Assembly: GCA_030323885.1 (NCBI GenBank)
Contig: CM059188.1
Coordinates: forward strand, 114,603,430-114,667,429
Direction of reading: 5' to 3'
From: Branchipolynoe longqiensis
Taxonomy: Eukaryota > Annelida > Polychaeta > Phyllodocida > Polynoidae
DNA: 64,000 bases
Shown: one piece after another, positions 29,566 through 40,703 of the stretch
Position numbering within the stretch: the first letter of the stretch is position 1
Layout: each line of letters opens with the position of its first letter
Program-made: the position numbers and the translations under genes
Notes under the pieces: model-generated
Databases searched by the model: none
Told to the model about the DNA's origin: nothing
What the model saw: the letters and a program-made list of their open reading frames with translations, nothing else

Positions 29566-29895
29566 CGGGACGTAGCTCAGGCGGTAGAGTGTCCGCCTGT
29601 GGAGGTGTGGGTCATCCGATTGATCCTGCTTGGGGTACCCATTTGCAGTTTGGGTTATTTTCCGTTCCAACCACTGGTCCACAACTGGTTCATCAAAGGC
29701 TGTGTGGTATGTGCTGTTCTGTCTGTAGGAAAGTGCATATAAAAGACCCCTTGCTGCTAATCGGAAAGAGTAGCCTATGTGGCGGAAGTGGGGCTCCCTC
29801 CAAAGAAATATGTCAGAATGACTATATGATTGACGTCTAATGACCGATGATAAAAACAATGTGCTCTGGAGGCGTCGGTAAATGAAATAAACCTC
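29566..29895 (+). mobile_element. SINE-C, mollusc-type tRNA-derived SINE
   Basis: Head GGGACGTAGCTCAGGCGGTA (A-box) and GGTCATCCGATTGATCC (B-box-like). The body has AAGGCTGTGTGGTATGTGCT, GTGCATATAAAAGACCCC, TTGCTGCTAATCGGAAAGAG and TAGCC, and ends GTCGGTAAATGAAATAAACC. I recall very similar SINE bodies in many molluscan genomes; this is the main clue to the host. Confidence 0.85.
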
Positions 29896-30015
29896 CTTTT
29901 TTTCAGTTTTTGCATCCCCTCTTGTCGAGGCTCGAGGAGGATTGCAGTGTAGTTATCCATCTTCACATGTCACTGTCCCACGCACTACTGAGGAAGCCAA
30001 CATCAGCTGCCTCCA

Positions 30016-30105
30016 GGGTCCGTGGGTGGCCTAGTGGTTAGAGCGCCTGCATCTCATGCAGAAGGTTGTGAGATCAGTCCCCAATTAATCGAGTCAGCTC
30101 GAAGT
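30016..30105 (+). mobile_element. Isolated tRNA-like head, possible SINE fragment
   Basis: GGGTGGCCTAGTGGTTAGAG, then an anticodon-arm-like CTGCATCTCATGCAG and GTGAGATCAGTCCCC. Box A is good, box B is poor and the acceptor arm is not paired, so a functional tRNA gene is unlikely. Confidence 0.45.
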
Positions 30106-30107
30106 CT

Positions 30108-30705
30108 TAAATTTGCATGGTCCGATGGTTTTGAGTTTCGGCCATTTTTCTGAGATAAATATATTAAATTGATTGTTATAATCTACCTCACTTCAGCTTA
30201 AGGTAACTTTTATTTTAAATACCTACCTTTTGAGATATTTCAAGTGTAACCATGCAAAATTAATTTTGGCAAGTATGCCAAAGCTCTAATACCATACGAT
30301 TCTGTAGTAATAGGTTCTATTAAATTGCCCCAGTATTCCCTGCAGGGACAAATAGTTTGTGCCTGTCTTGACATGTCCTTGCCCGTGTGAGACCTCTATT
30401 TGCTCCCCGAGCGAGTGCCGCAAGTAAATTGCCAAAGCCAGCAGCACTTCAATACTTTGCAAGCAGCTTTTATGAAATGTAGAACCGTACAAAATAACAT
30501 CACTCTCAAAGCAGAGAGCTAACTGGAGAGTGGCAGTTAAGTAATGAAAGCAGTCTTTGTTGCATTGCGACCGACAGCATAGTGATTCCCTTCTATGCTG
30601 TGACAAATGTTTAATAAGTGCACCAGCTTGTAAGTTAGATATGCAGACTCAAATCTTGATAATTGCTTTGGTTTTGAAAATTTGAAGTTTCCTTCGGACT
30701 ATGCA
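30108..30705 (+). mobile_element. TTAA-MITE split by retroposon D
   Basis: Starts TTAAATTTGCATGGTCCGATG and ends CGGACTATGCAACTTTAA. Interrupted at about 30342-30585. Its internal target word AGCTTAAGGTAAC is the empty-site reference for the nested copy at 7834. Confidence 0.85.
30342..30585 (+). repeat. Retroposon D, 5'-truncated, with target duplication
   Basis: Starts at TGCAGGGACAAATAG after CAGTATTCCC and ends before AGTGATTCCC, giving a 9-10 bp imperfect duplication. This indicates LINE-type insertion. Confidence 0.7.
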
Positions 30706-30759
30706 ACTTTAAGCAATTTATACTTATCGCTAGTTGCCTCACAGTTGGCGTTCATTCAT

Positions 30760-30955
30760 AGGATATCGTAAGGACTGCATGGTTAGTTAGTTCAGTGCCA
30801 GGACAATGTGACTGAGAGGGATATAGGGTATTGGTGCCAGCAGTGCGGTATTCCAGGGATAGCACTACAACGCAGCTATAGATGCGCACTGTCACAATTC
30901 AGTCTGTACCCGTCCTGATATAACCTTAATTGTTGCTAGGAGGTAATCTTCCATT
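30760..30955 (+). mobile_element. SINE-A body, divergent
   Basis: From AGGACTGCATGGTTAGTTAG to CCTGATATAACCTTAATTG and GGAGGTAAT. Diverged more than most copies. Confidence 0.75.
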
Positions 30956-30998
30956 AAACCAAATCTGGATCCTGCGTGTTGTTGGGAAGAAAACAGTT

Positions 30999-31352
30999 GG
31001 TTGTTTGCTGGAGTTTTCCGCCCTGGCAACATCTAAAGTGACGTCAGGATGGGCACCGACTTGCGACAGTGCACAATCATGGTGTGTTTATAGTGCTGCC
31101 CCACTGGGAGTGCAAGCCACCAGCAGCATGACTTGATAACTCACTCAGTTACATTATCCTGATGTTGAGCTTTGAGCTAACCAGTCCTTGCCCTATCTTA
31201 ATAATGTCAAATGCCTGGCTAGGAAGTGACAAGCATACATTTTTAAGTCATTGGTTTGACTCGACCAGAGTTCCAATCCATGGGTTTGAATGCTATGATC
31301 TACCAAAACGTGAGACGGACGCTCAACTCATTCGGCCATCCCGTCTGGTGGA
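30999..31352 (-). mobile_element. SINE-A, full length, type-1 head
   Basis: The plus strand runs from the inverted tail (GTTTGCTGGAGTTTTCCGCC) to the inverted head CTCATTCGGCCATCCCGTCT. Includes the conserved CTAGGAAGTGACAAGCATAC linker. Confidence 0.88.
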
Positions 31353-31773
31353 ACAAAACAGAGACACCGAAAAGCATAGCATGATACTTGGTAGTAATAG
31401 TAGAGGCTCAGTTCAGTAAAGAAGATGCATGGCTCTCAGATCTGAAATTGCCGAAGAAAGATTGATCCATAGTCAGACAGAAACAAGATGACTGTTTGTG
31501 AAAGAACGTAAATTTACTGTCAGAGATTGGGGGAATGTTCAGCTTAAGAAAGCGGAGAGACGTTTATGAATGATCCCAGAGATATTAATTTGTAGACTAC
31601 TCGCAAAGTTCTAGTAGTTTGCTGCACATATGTTAGTTACTTCGACACTTAGATCCTTTCTCCTCATCGCCAACTCTGGCATCAGTGTCATGTGAGGAAT
31701 AGTTCATGGGTGGAAGGGGCGGGGGAATTGTGATTCCAATAGTTGAGGTCCGTCTGAAGTTACTACATTCCAA
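31353..31773. other. Unassigned stretch between two SINE-A heads
   Basis: No gene or repeat recognised. It lies between the 5' ends of two oppositely oriented SINE-A copies. Confidence 0.45.
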
Positions 31774-32485
31774 CCAGACGGGATGGCCGAAAGAGTTGAG
31801 CGTCCGTCTCCTCTTTTGATAGATTATGATCGAGTCAAACCTATGACTTAACAATTTATACTTGTCGCTTCATAGCCAGGTGCTCTGTATTATTAGGATA
31901 GGGCAAGGACTGGTTGGTCCAGTGTCAGGATAATGTGCCTGAGTGGGATATTTCTTTCTTTGTGTGTTGAATTAATTTACCCTGCTATAGGCAAATAGGA
32001 GTAGGCTAGTCTAGTAATAAGAGTAGAACAAAATAAAATACATATATGCCAAGAAAATCCAAAAAAACTAACATAGGCTACTAACCATACCAACCAATTA
32101 TCTATCTGCTACTGAAATGCAGGCAATCAAATAACTTATCAGCAGCTACTGTGTAGTAAGATAACACCAACACTACAACTGGCCAGCATTGAAAACAAGC
32201 CTGGATACCCAGGCTTATATGCTATCGACAGTATAAATACAGCCTCAATAAAAAATTAAAAAACTGCTCATACCGGATAAGTCATTAAGTGTGTTAAAAC
32301 TTGTTTTGACCGCTAGGCAGCACTAGTCCAATTTGATTCAAATCAGGCCATCCTACTGGCAGCTGGCCTGGCTCCCAGTCGGCAGCACTATAAAGGTCAC
32401 CATACGTGTGCACTGTTACAAGTCGGTACCCGTCCTGATATGACCTTAGATGTTGTCAGGACGTAAAACCCCAACAACCAATGGA
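31774..32485 (+). mobile_element. SINE-A, type-1 head, split by an insertion
   Basis: Head and front body at 31774-31952 (CAGACGGGATGGCCGAAAGA...), back body and tail at about 32340-32485 (...GCAGCACTATAAAGG, GTCAGGACGTAAAACC). The break falls in GAGTGGGATAT. Confidence 0.82.
31953..32340 (+). mobile_element. Insertion in SINE-A; LINE or SINE 3' end
   Basis: About 390 bp. Its segment CTGGCCAGCATTGAAAACAA...CAGCCTCAATAAAAAATTA is repeated at 62175-62275, including the A-rich end, so it is probably a 5'-truncated retroposon. No coding remnant. Confidence 0.55.
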
Positions 32486-32555
32486 CTATGACGCGTGGTT
32501 ACAACTTACAAGTCTGTATAAAAGAAATTTCTGTTATAACAAAAAAGTGATAATA

Positions 32556-32820
32556 CAGCAAAACCTCTCCAAATTGACCGCCCATGGGACGACTTTAAAT
32601 GATCCATTTAGGGAGGTGGTCGGTTTAGAGAGGTGTTTTTTTATCGCTATTTTTTATTTGGGTCCCAAGTGATCGCCGATACAGTAGTCCGTTTAGGGAG
32701 TTTAAAAAAAAAAATTGTTGCAATGGTATTGCATGGGCGATCGTTTGTGACCCAAATAAAGTGATCGATATAGGGGAGTGGTCGATATGTGGAGGTGTTC
32801 GGTTTAGAGAGCTTTTACTG
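32556..32820. mobile_element. pogo/Tigger-like MITE, complete
   Basis: Left CAGCAAAACCTCTCCAAATT, right GGTTTAGAGAGCTTTTACTG, preceded by TA. The interior has GGGTCCCAAGTGATCG and GTGACCCAAATAAAGTGATC. Confidence 0.85.
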
Positions 32821-32984
32821 TGCATGTTTTCTAGGATGTTGCTACCTTCTAACAACGAAAAAAACAACCCAAAACCACTGGCATAGCCTGCTTGGCACAT
32901 AACTTCATGAACATGTTTTCTTGGCGAAAGCAAGAACACATGCTCTTCATTCCTTCCCAAACACTTATCAACAAACACACACAC

Positions 32985-33318
32985 AGAAAGAAATAAAGAA
33001 CGAAAGAAAGAAGGAGAAAGAAAGAAAGGAAACAGAAAAAACCGAAACAGAAAAAAAACAGAAAAAAAGAAATAAAAGGAAAAAAGGAAGAAAGAAAGAA
33101 AAGAAGAAAAAAGGAAAAGAAAAAAGGAAAAGGGGGGGAAGACAAAAAGAATAGAAGAAAAAGGGGAAAATAAAAAAGGGAAAAAAGGAAAAAAAAGGAA
33201 GACAAAAAAGAAAGGAAGAAAGAAGGAAAAGGAAAAAGGGGGGGGGAGGAGGGAAATAAAAGGAAGAAAAAAAGAATAGAAGAAAAAGGGGAAAGAAAAA
33301 AGGAAAAAAAGCGGGGAA
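32985..33318. repeat. Homopurine tract (GAAA/GGAA)n, ~330 bp
   Basis: The plus strand is almost pure purine, with scattered C and T. The reverse frame gives a spurious Phe/Leu/Ser polypeptide. Long homopurine-homopyrimidine DNA can form triplexes. Confidence 0.92.
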
Positions 33319-33344
33319 CAAATCAAATAAAAGGGATGTTGGTG

Positions 33345-33530
33345 GCCAGCCGACGTCATCCATGACGTGAAGAATGCTAACCGGAAGTGGGTCGGGTGCG
33401 CGCGCGTCCACTTCGCTGAGACAACGCGCATGCTCAACGGCCCTCAAGAGGCTGCGAGCCGCGCCTTGACGAATCGCCTGCCCGCAGTTATGTCACGTGA
33501 CGCGATATGTGGGGGTGGGGGAGAAGGGGT
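33345..33530. promoter_or_regulatory. CpG-rich block with ETS- and NRF1-like motifs
   Basis: Contains ACCGGAAGTGGG (ETS-like), GTGCGCGCGCGT and ACGCGCATGCTC (NRF1-like) and GTCACGTGACGCG (E-box/USF-like). Resembles a housekeeping CpG-island promoter, but no transcript is recognisable. Confidence 0.35.
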
Positions 33531-33539
33531 TGGGGGTGC

Positions 33540-34915
33540 GAGATGTGAGTATCTGTCGGTAGGTGCGTGAGGGAATGTGTGTGTGTGTGGGAGGGGGGGT
33601 GTTAGTGAGCATGGGGGGTGTGTGAGTGGTTACAGATGGGTGTGAGTGGTCAGAGATGGGTGTGGGTGGTTATGGGTGGGTGTGGGCGGTTTTGAGTGGG
33701 CATGGGTGGTTATAGGTGGTTATGGGTGGGCGTGGGTGAGAATGGGTGGTTGTGGGTTGATGTGGGTTGGGGTGAGTGGTTATGGGTGGGCATGGTTGGG
33801 TATGAGCGATTATGAGTGAGTGTGGGTGAGCATAGGTGGTTGTGAGTGGGCCTGGGTGGGTGTGAGTGGGCCTGGGTGGGTGTGAGTGGGTATGGGTGGG
33901 TGTGAGTGGCTATGGGTGGGTGTGAGTGGGCCTGGATGGGTGTGAGTGGGCCTGGGTGGGTGTGAGTGGGTATGGGTGGGTGTGAGTGGGTATGGGTGGG
34001 TATGAGTGGGTATGGGTGGGTGTGAGTGGGCCTGGGTGGGTGTGAGTGGGTATGGGTGGGTGTGAGTGGGCCTGAGTGGGTGTGAGTGGGCCTGGGTGGG
34101 TGTGAGTGGGCCTGGGTGGGTGTGAGGGGGCCTGGGTGGGTGTGAGTGGGCCTGAGTGGGTGTGAGTGGGCCTGAGTGGGTGTGAGTGGGCCTGGGTGGG
34201 TGTGAGTGGGCCTGGGTGGGTATGAGTGGGTATGGGTGGGTGTGAGTGGGTATGGGTGTGAGTGGGTCGTTATGGATGGTTATGGGTGGGTGTGACTCTG
34301 TGAGTGCCTATGGGTGGGTATGGGTGGGTGCGAGAGGTTATGAGTGGGTAGGAGTGGGTGTGAGTGACCATGGATGGCTATGGGTGTGTGAGTGTGTGTG
34401 AGTGGGTATGGGTGGGTGTGGGTGGTTATGAGTATGTATGGGTGGGTATGAGTAGTTATGAGTAGGTATGGGTGGGTGTGAATGGGTGGGTGATGTTATG
34501 AGTAGGTATGGGTGTGTGTGAGTGGGTGTGAGTAGTGATGAGTAGGTATGGGTGTGTGAGTGGGTGTGAGTAGCTGTGACTTATGAGTAGGTATGGCTGG
34601 GTGTGAGTGGCTATGGGTGGGTGTGAATGGGTGTGTGTAGTTATGAGTAGGTATGGGTGGGTGTGAGTGGGTGTGAGTAGTTATGGGTGGGTGTGAGTGG
34701 TTATGGGTATGTATGGGTGGGTGTGAGTGGTTATGGGTATGTATGGGTGGGTGTGAGTGGTTATGGGTGGGTGTTAGCGGGTGTTGCTGGGTGTGAGTAG
34801 TTATGAGTAGGTATGGGTGTGTGTGTGAGTGAGCATGAATGGATGTAGGCCGGTACGGTGGTGGGTGGTTGGGAGGGTGGGAGGGTGGGTGGGTGGGTGG
34901 GTGAGTGTGGAGTGA
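33540..34915. repeat. G/T-rich minisatellite, ~24-bp unit
   Basis: Units of GGGTGTGAGTGGGCCTGGGT and GGGTGTGAGTGGGTATGGGT type, most regular at 33840-34250, degrading towards both ends; G-rich strand is plus. Confidence 0.93.
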
Positions 34916-35180
34916 GTGTGGCGATTTCTATCTGCTCGTGTGCGGCGTATTAATTCCGAGGTGCATGACGCGGCGTGCGGCGGTTGGGCCCTCCCACGAT
35001 AAGTCGACGCTGCGTCTGACAGTGAACGATCGGCCAATATCACGCCTCGAAATGTACTGCGCGACGCCATCACGCTGATAAATGATAAAGAAATTACATG
35101 TTACTTTTCTAGCTCGCCGGGCGCGGGGTGCAGCTACTGACAGCCAGGGGGCGCTCCGGGGAGGGCAGGGAGTCACGTGG
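34916..35180. promoter_or_regulatory. CpG-rich block with CTCF-like and E-box motifs
   Basis: CpG-rich unique-looking segment ending in a CTCF-like core CCAGGGGGCGCTC (35144-35156) and GTCACGTGGGTG (35172-35183). The CTCF/E-box module is repeated 145 bp downstream. Confidence 0.4.
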
Positions 35181-36360
35181 GTGTGTGTGTGTGGGGTGGG
35201 GTGGTGGGGGTTGTGTGTGTGGGGTGTGGGGTATGGGGTGTGGGGTGTGGGGTGGGGGTATGTGGGGGTGGGATGCCGCTACTGACAACCAGGGGGCGCC
35301 CCGGAGAGGGCAAGGAGTCACGTGGGTGTGGGTGTTGGTGTGGGTGTTGGTGTGGGTGTTGGTGTGGGTGTGGGTGTGGGTGTGGGCTTGGGTGTGGGTG
35401 TGTGGGTGGGTTTGGGTGTGGGTGTGGTTTTGGGTGTGTATGTGTGTGGGTGTTGGTGTTGGTGTGTGTGTGGGTGTGGGTGTGTGTGTGTGGGTGTGGG
35501 TGTATGTGTGGGTGTGGGTGTGGGTGTGGGTGCGGGTGTGGGTGTGGGTGTGGGTGTGGGTGTGAGTGTGGGTGTGGGTTTGGGTGTGGGTGTGGGTGAG
35601 GTGTGGGCGGGGGTTTGGGTTTGGGTGTGGGTGTGGGTGTGGGTGTGGGTGTTGGTCTGGGTGTGGGTGTGGGTGTGAGTTTGGGTGTGGGTGTGGGTAT
35701 GGGTGTGGGTGTGGGTTTGGGTGTGGGTGTGGTTTTCGGGTGTGTGTGTGGGTGCCGGTATTGGTGTGTGTGTGGGTGTATGTGTGTCTTTGGGTGTGTG
35801 TGTGTCTGTGGGTGCGGGTGTGGGTTTGGGTGTGGGTGTGGGGGTGAGTGTGGGTGTGGGTGTGGGTGTGGGTGTGGGAGTGGGCAGGGGTTTGGGTGTG
35901 GGTGTGGGAGTGGGTGTGTATGTGTGTGTGTGGGTGTGGATGCGGTGTGGGTGTGTGCGGGTGTGGGTGTGGGTGTGGGTGTGGGTGTGGGTGTGGGTGT
36001 GGGTGTGGAGTGTGGGTGTGGGTGTGGGTTTGCGTGTGGGTGTGGGTGTGGTTTTGGGTGTGTATGTGTGTGTGGGTGGGCGTGCGGGTGTGGGTGTGGG
36101 TGTGGGTGTGAATGTGTGTGTGTGTGGGTGTGGGTGTGGGTTTGGGTGTGGGTGTGGGTTTGGGTGTGGGTGTGGGTGTGGGTGTGGGTGTGGGTGTGAG
36201 TGTGGGTGTGGGTGTGGGTGTGGTTTTGGGTGTGGGTATGTGTGTCTGGGTGTGGGTGTGGGTGTGGGCGTTGGTTTGGGTGTGGGTGTGGGTGTGGGTG
36301 CGGGTGTGGGTGTGGGTGTGGTTGTAGGTGTGGGTGTGGGTGTGGGTGTGGGTTGGGAAG
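35181..36360. repeat. (GGTGTG)n array
   Basis: About 1.2 kb of GGGTGT hexamers with GGGTTT and GTGTAT variants, similar to 1-700. It is interrupted once, at 35272-35328, by the duplicated CTCF/E-box module. Confidence 0.95.
35272..35328. promoter_or_regulatory. Second CTCF-like/E-box module
   Basis: TACTGACAACCAGGGGGCGC, then CCCGGAGAGGGCA and GTCACGTGGGTG, a near copy of 35134-35183. The CTCF-like core is at 35289-35301. Confidence 0.4.
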
Positions 36361-37035
36361 GGGGGCGGAGAGGAGAGGAGAGGGGGGGGGGGGGAAGAAG
36401 GGTTGTGGCGTGGATTGCCTTGTCTCGCCAATTACATTGCCAGCGTAAAACTCAAACTCTTGTTGATTTTAAACTATTATAAACGTGAATAAATGAAACA
36501 TAATAAGGCCGGAAGACATGTCCCTCGGCGCTGCAAAAAAAACCCTTCACCTTTCGCTGAATAAAATCATCATTTACATCCCCCTCCCCCCCCACCAACA
36601 ACACCGAAATAAATATTCTCCAGCTGTGCAAAAATGAAGAGTTAAAATTTCCTAGAAATTTGGTAAATGTAATTTGGACCTTTCTCCCCACAGACGCTGC
36701 GATTAATTTTCATTATATCCTCTTCTGAAATTATTGAAAGAGAATGTGTTACAGTTAGAATATTATTTTGGAAGTAGTAGATAGTAGCAGTTAGTACCTT
36801 GTACGAAAAGGAGTGTACGCTTGTGGTAGCAATGACATATGTTTACTTGTTGTGCTGGGGGGTCGTTAAACAAACAAACAAACAGACAGCCAAACAGACA
36901 GACAAACAAACAGAAATGTTGGTAGATATCCTACCCGTCTGCGCTCACTACCTGAACACGTTCTATTTGAAAGCGTGGGCATGGGTGGTTATGGGTGGTT
37001 ATGGGTGGTTATGGGTGGTTATGGGTGGTTATGGT
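36361..37035. other. Unassigned stretch with short tandem repeats
   Basis: No gene. G-run at 36383-36393, (AAACAGAC)-like repeats at 36868-36914, and a 10-bp repeat (ATGGGTGGTT)n at 36979-37032 leading into retroposon D. Confidence 0.55.
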
Positions 37036-37385
37036 ATTGCAGGTATAGTAATACCTCAGGGAGTTTGATGCCCCTGCCCTGCAGAGTTGTAAACCACTGC
37101 CTTGTGGTACAGGTCCTTGACAGAACTGAAGGCTAAGGGAGCAAACCCTAAACAGAAAACCATGTCACTGTGGCAGCATTAAGGGCAGTTGATGTATTGA
37201 ACTCCCAACATCTCCCGACCAGCCATGGCAGGGATAAATAGTTTTGCGCCTGTCTTGACATGTTCTTGCCGGTGTGAAACCGCTATTTGCTCCCTTGAGA
37301 GAGTGCCGCTGGTAACTTGCAAAAGCCAGCAGCACTTCAACACTTTTGCAGGCAGCTTTCATGATGATGATGATGATGATGATGG
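37036..37385 (+). repeat. Retroposon D with (GAT)n tail
   Basis: Near full copy of 24928-25290, ending GCAGCTTTCATGATGATGAT and a (GAT)n run. The trinucleotide tail suggests the family's 3' end. Confidence 0.7.
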
Positions 37386-37436
37386 GTGGTTATGGGTGGG
37401 CAGTATTTGAAAGCTAAGTGTGAAGACTTTATTATT

Positions 37437-37672
37437 TTAAGAGTTCAGTCGCAAAACCCCGCAAATGGCAATCCACAAATTCAGATTGGAATTAAACCTT
37501 TTTTTTGTTTTACATTCCTATTTTTTGGTCAATAATTCCATAATGATTTCTTCACAAGCGAAGTGGAATGAATGAGATGTACAAGCAGCTTCCGGTAAAT
37601 ATCCTTTATTTTAATTCAATTTTTTTATTGGAGTTTACGGGGGTTTGCGCCTTAACTCTTCATAGGGGTGTT
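37437..37672. mobile_element. GAGTTCAG MITE
   Basis: Inverted ends GAGTTCAGTCGCAAAACCCC and GGGGGTTTGCGCCTTAACTC, about 236 bp. The second copy is at 51062-51293. No coding capacity; superfamily unknown. Confidence 0.75.
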
Positions 37673-37859
37673 GCTCAATGTTACTAGTTTGTTGTGAAAT
37701 TAAAAATTGTTGTGGAAATATTTAGAATGAGAGAAGAAGGGGGCGGGCCACCCCGGGACCTTGAGCGTGTAACTAACGACTTGAGATCCACGATCTAAAA
37801 CCCCGACCGATGGATCTGGATGCGCGATCTTGGAATCCCTTATCAGGGCTCGGCCATCA
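37673..37859. other. Short unassigned stretch
   Basis: No gene or repeat family recognised. Confidence 0.4.
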
Positions 37860-38960
37860 CCCGTCAGGGGGCAGTGTCAGATAGGGTGGGGCGGGGTGGA
37901 GGGTGGGGTGGGGTGGGATGGTGGAGGGCGGGGTTGGGTGGGGATGGCCTGGCGGGGCGGGGTGGGATGTTGGGGGGGGGCGGGACGGGGCGGGTGGTGT
38001 GGGATGGTGTGGGGCGGGGGGGGGGGGGGTGGCGTAGCGGGGCGGGGTGGGATGGTGGGGGCGGGGCGGGTGAAGGGGAAGGTGGGCAGGGTGGGATGGT
38101 GAGGGGGCGGGGTGGGATGGTGGTGGGGCGGGGGGGATGATGGGGCGGAGGGGTGGGATGGTGGGGCGGGGCAGGTGAAGGGGAAGGCGGGTGGGGCGGG
38201 ATGGTGGGGGGCGGGGTGGGATGGCGGTGGGGCGGGGGGTGGGATGGCGTAGCGGGGCGTGGTGGGATGATGGGGCGGGGCGGGTGAAGGGGAAGGCAGG
38301 TGGGGCGGGATGGTGGGGGGCAGGGTGGGATGGTGGTGGGGCGGGGGGTGGGATGGCGTAGCGGGGCGGGGTGGGATGATGGGGCGGGGCGGGTGAAGGG
38401 GAAGGCAGGTGGGGCGGGATGGTGGGGGGCAGGGTGGGATGGTGGTGTGGCGGGGGGTGGGATGGTGGGGCGGGGCGGGTGAAGGGGAAGGCGGGTGGGA
38501 TGGGATGGTGGGGTACTTGGCAGGATGACGGGGCGGGGAGGGGTGGGATGGTGGTGGGGTGGGGGGTGGGATGGCGTAGCGGGGTGGGGTGGGATGATGG
38601 GGCGGGGCGGGTGAAGGGGAAGGCGGGTGGGATGGGATGGTGGGGGGGCAGGGTGGGATGGTGGTGGGGCGGGGGGTGGGATGGCGTAGCGGGGCGGGGT
38701 GGGATGATGGGGCGGGGCGGGTGAAGGGGAAGGCAGGTGGGGCGGGATGGTGGGGGGCAGGGTGGGATGGTGGTGTGGCAGGGGGTGGGATGATGGGGCG
38801 GGGCGTGAGAATGGGGAAGGCAGGTGGGATGGGATGGTGGGGTACTTGGCAGGATGACGGGGCGGGGAGGGGTGGGATGGTGGGGCGGGGTTGGATGGCG
38901 GGAGGGGGTGGGGCGGCTTGGGATGACGGTGAGGGGCTGCGGTAAGGCTGCCTCGGGTTG
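37860..38960. repeat. G-rich minisatellite with ~140-200 bp higher-order units
   Basis: Plus-strand units such as GGGGCGGGGTGGGATGGTGG joined by GTGAAGGGGAAGGCAGGTGG. Larger blocks recur, including two GGTACTTGGCAGGATGACGG occurrences at about 38512 and 38842. Strong G-quadruplex potential. The Pro/His-rich reverse frames are artefacts of the repeat. Confidence 0.93.
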
Positions 38961-39876
38961 CCGGGGTGGGGCGGCAGGGAGAGGTCCCATCCCCCGACTG
39001 ACACTAGTTGGGCTTATCACCAGCGGCTTTCTGGCTATCTTTTATTGGACGTATTAGAATGCACGGCTAATTAAACCCGCGAAATTAAAAATTTGTCTGA
39101 GTCAACGCCCGGGTCAGGCTGCGCGGGCAACACCAACATACATCTTTGTTGATGTTGCTGTCTTGCGTCCCTTTAACACAACAACAATAAAAAAAAAATT
39201 CAAAAACCATTTTTGTTAGATCCACAAGAATTTCTGCAGGAAAGAGATATGTAGGGGGAATGATAACTGAGGACAGGTTTACACTCTATCTGACCAATTT
39301 ATATTCATTTTTTGGTAAATTAATTTTATTCATGTAAATCTTTTGTCAGCGCCATATCACTGGTCTTCCGGGTGTAAGATGTACAGCTATCTTGGTATGT
39401 TCACCTTAACATTTGTTTAAACATGGTTTATATAGTATCCTGAAATGCGAAGTAGATTCTGAAATTAAAGTGTATGCGATGCAGTAAGTAATGAGTATGA
39501 GGTACATTAAATCATTTTACATTTACATAACAGGTTTTAGTTGTTGGTTTGGGATTTCCAATTCAGGTAGATATTATATACTAATGCCTTTACTTCGCGC
39601 TTAAGTTTGGGATAGTTTTGTGGAATGCATGTGTTTATCTACCATATTAGACAAGGTTATCTTACCAATGTTATGTATGGCTATCATAATGATAAAACCT
39701 GTTTATACCGGTTTCAAATTACAAAATTTTCCACGCGTTTCCACGTGAAGCTGACTTCTCATACGGCGGTCCTGTTTGGGGGTTGACTTTATTAAAGGTT
39801 GGTATAAATATAATGGTGGAAGGGGCATCAGAACAGAGGATTTATGCATTTAATACCGAATTTAAAGCCTCAATTT
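38961..39876. other. Unassigned stretch
   Basis: AT-rich, unique-looking DNA with no gene and no recognised repeat until the TTAA-MITE at 39877. Confidence 0.5.
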
Positions 39877-40034
39877 AAAGTCCGATGAAGCATCATATTT
39901 TCAAAACCAAAACAATTATTTAGATTTGATTCTACATATATAACTTAGATACTCATGCACTTTTTAAACATCTGTCGCCACATAGAAGGGAGGACTGAGC
40001 AAATTTAATAAACATATAATAGTGCAGAAGCCTA

Positions 40035-40601
40035 TAGACCCCTTCCAATGTTTATAAACATTGTGTATGCGCGCGCAGCTTGGCTGCAGAACGATGACAC
40101 ACTGCTATTGAGTTTGCCAGTACATGCAGTGCAAAACGTTAATTTTATTCAAAATTAATAGAAATGCAGAACCCTAACCTTATAAATTTAATATAATCTA
40201 CTTGGTGAATATGTCTTCTATATGTGTTCCAATCGGTTTGTTTCTAGGTGGTGTGGTTTTAGAGATATTTCACTTTTTTTGAATGAAGATTGCTCACAGC
40301 CATTGACAATGCATTGAGTTTGGTGGTACATGCAGTGCAAAACGTCTATTTTATTCAAAATTAATAGAAATACAGAACCCAAACCTTATAAATTTAATAT
40401 AATCTGTTCGTTGAATATGTTTTCTATATGTGTTCCAAGCAGTTTGTTTCTATGTCGTGTAGTTCTAGAGATATTTCACTTGTTCTCTATGAAGATTGCT
40501 CATAGCCATTGAGTCTGCAGTGTGACAGTGTGCCATCCTGCAGCCAACCAGCGCGCGCACTGACCTAAATACCTGTGCTGACGTCATATGAAATAGGTCT
40601 A
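40035..40601. mobile_element. TAGACC-type MITE, second copy
   Basis: Begins TAGACCCCTTCCAATG and ends GAAATAGGTCTA inside a TTAA-MITE. It has the same internal duplication as 6535-7102, so the duplication predates both insertions. Insertion at a TA is likely, but the exact duplication cannot be fixed because the ends themselves contain TA. Confidence 0.78.
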
Positions 40602-40703
40602 TGGTGTCAGACTTTTGGCGTGCTTGCCAAGACTAATTTGACATATTTACACTTCAAATATCTCAAAAGTCATCAAATTAAAATGAAAGTTACTTCAAAC
40701 TAA

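Noticed and set aside
32625..33447. Phe/Leu-rich minus-strand frame resembling a membrane protein
   Set aside because: The hydrophobic run is the homopyrimidine strand of a purine tract, not a set of transmembrane helices.
35109..36482. Open frames of 200-440 codons rich in His/Thr or Val/Gly/Cys
   Set aside because: Translation of the GGTGTG hexamer array; both strands are open because the unit has no stop.
37857..39020. Pro/His/Ser-rich minus-strand frames of about 380 codons
   Set aside because: Artefact of the G-rich minisatellite; the same holds for the frames at 45846-47136.
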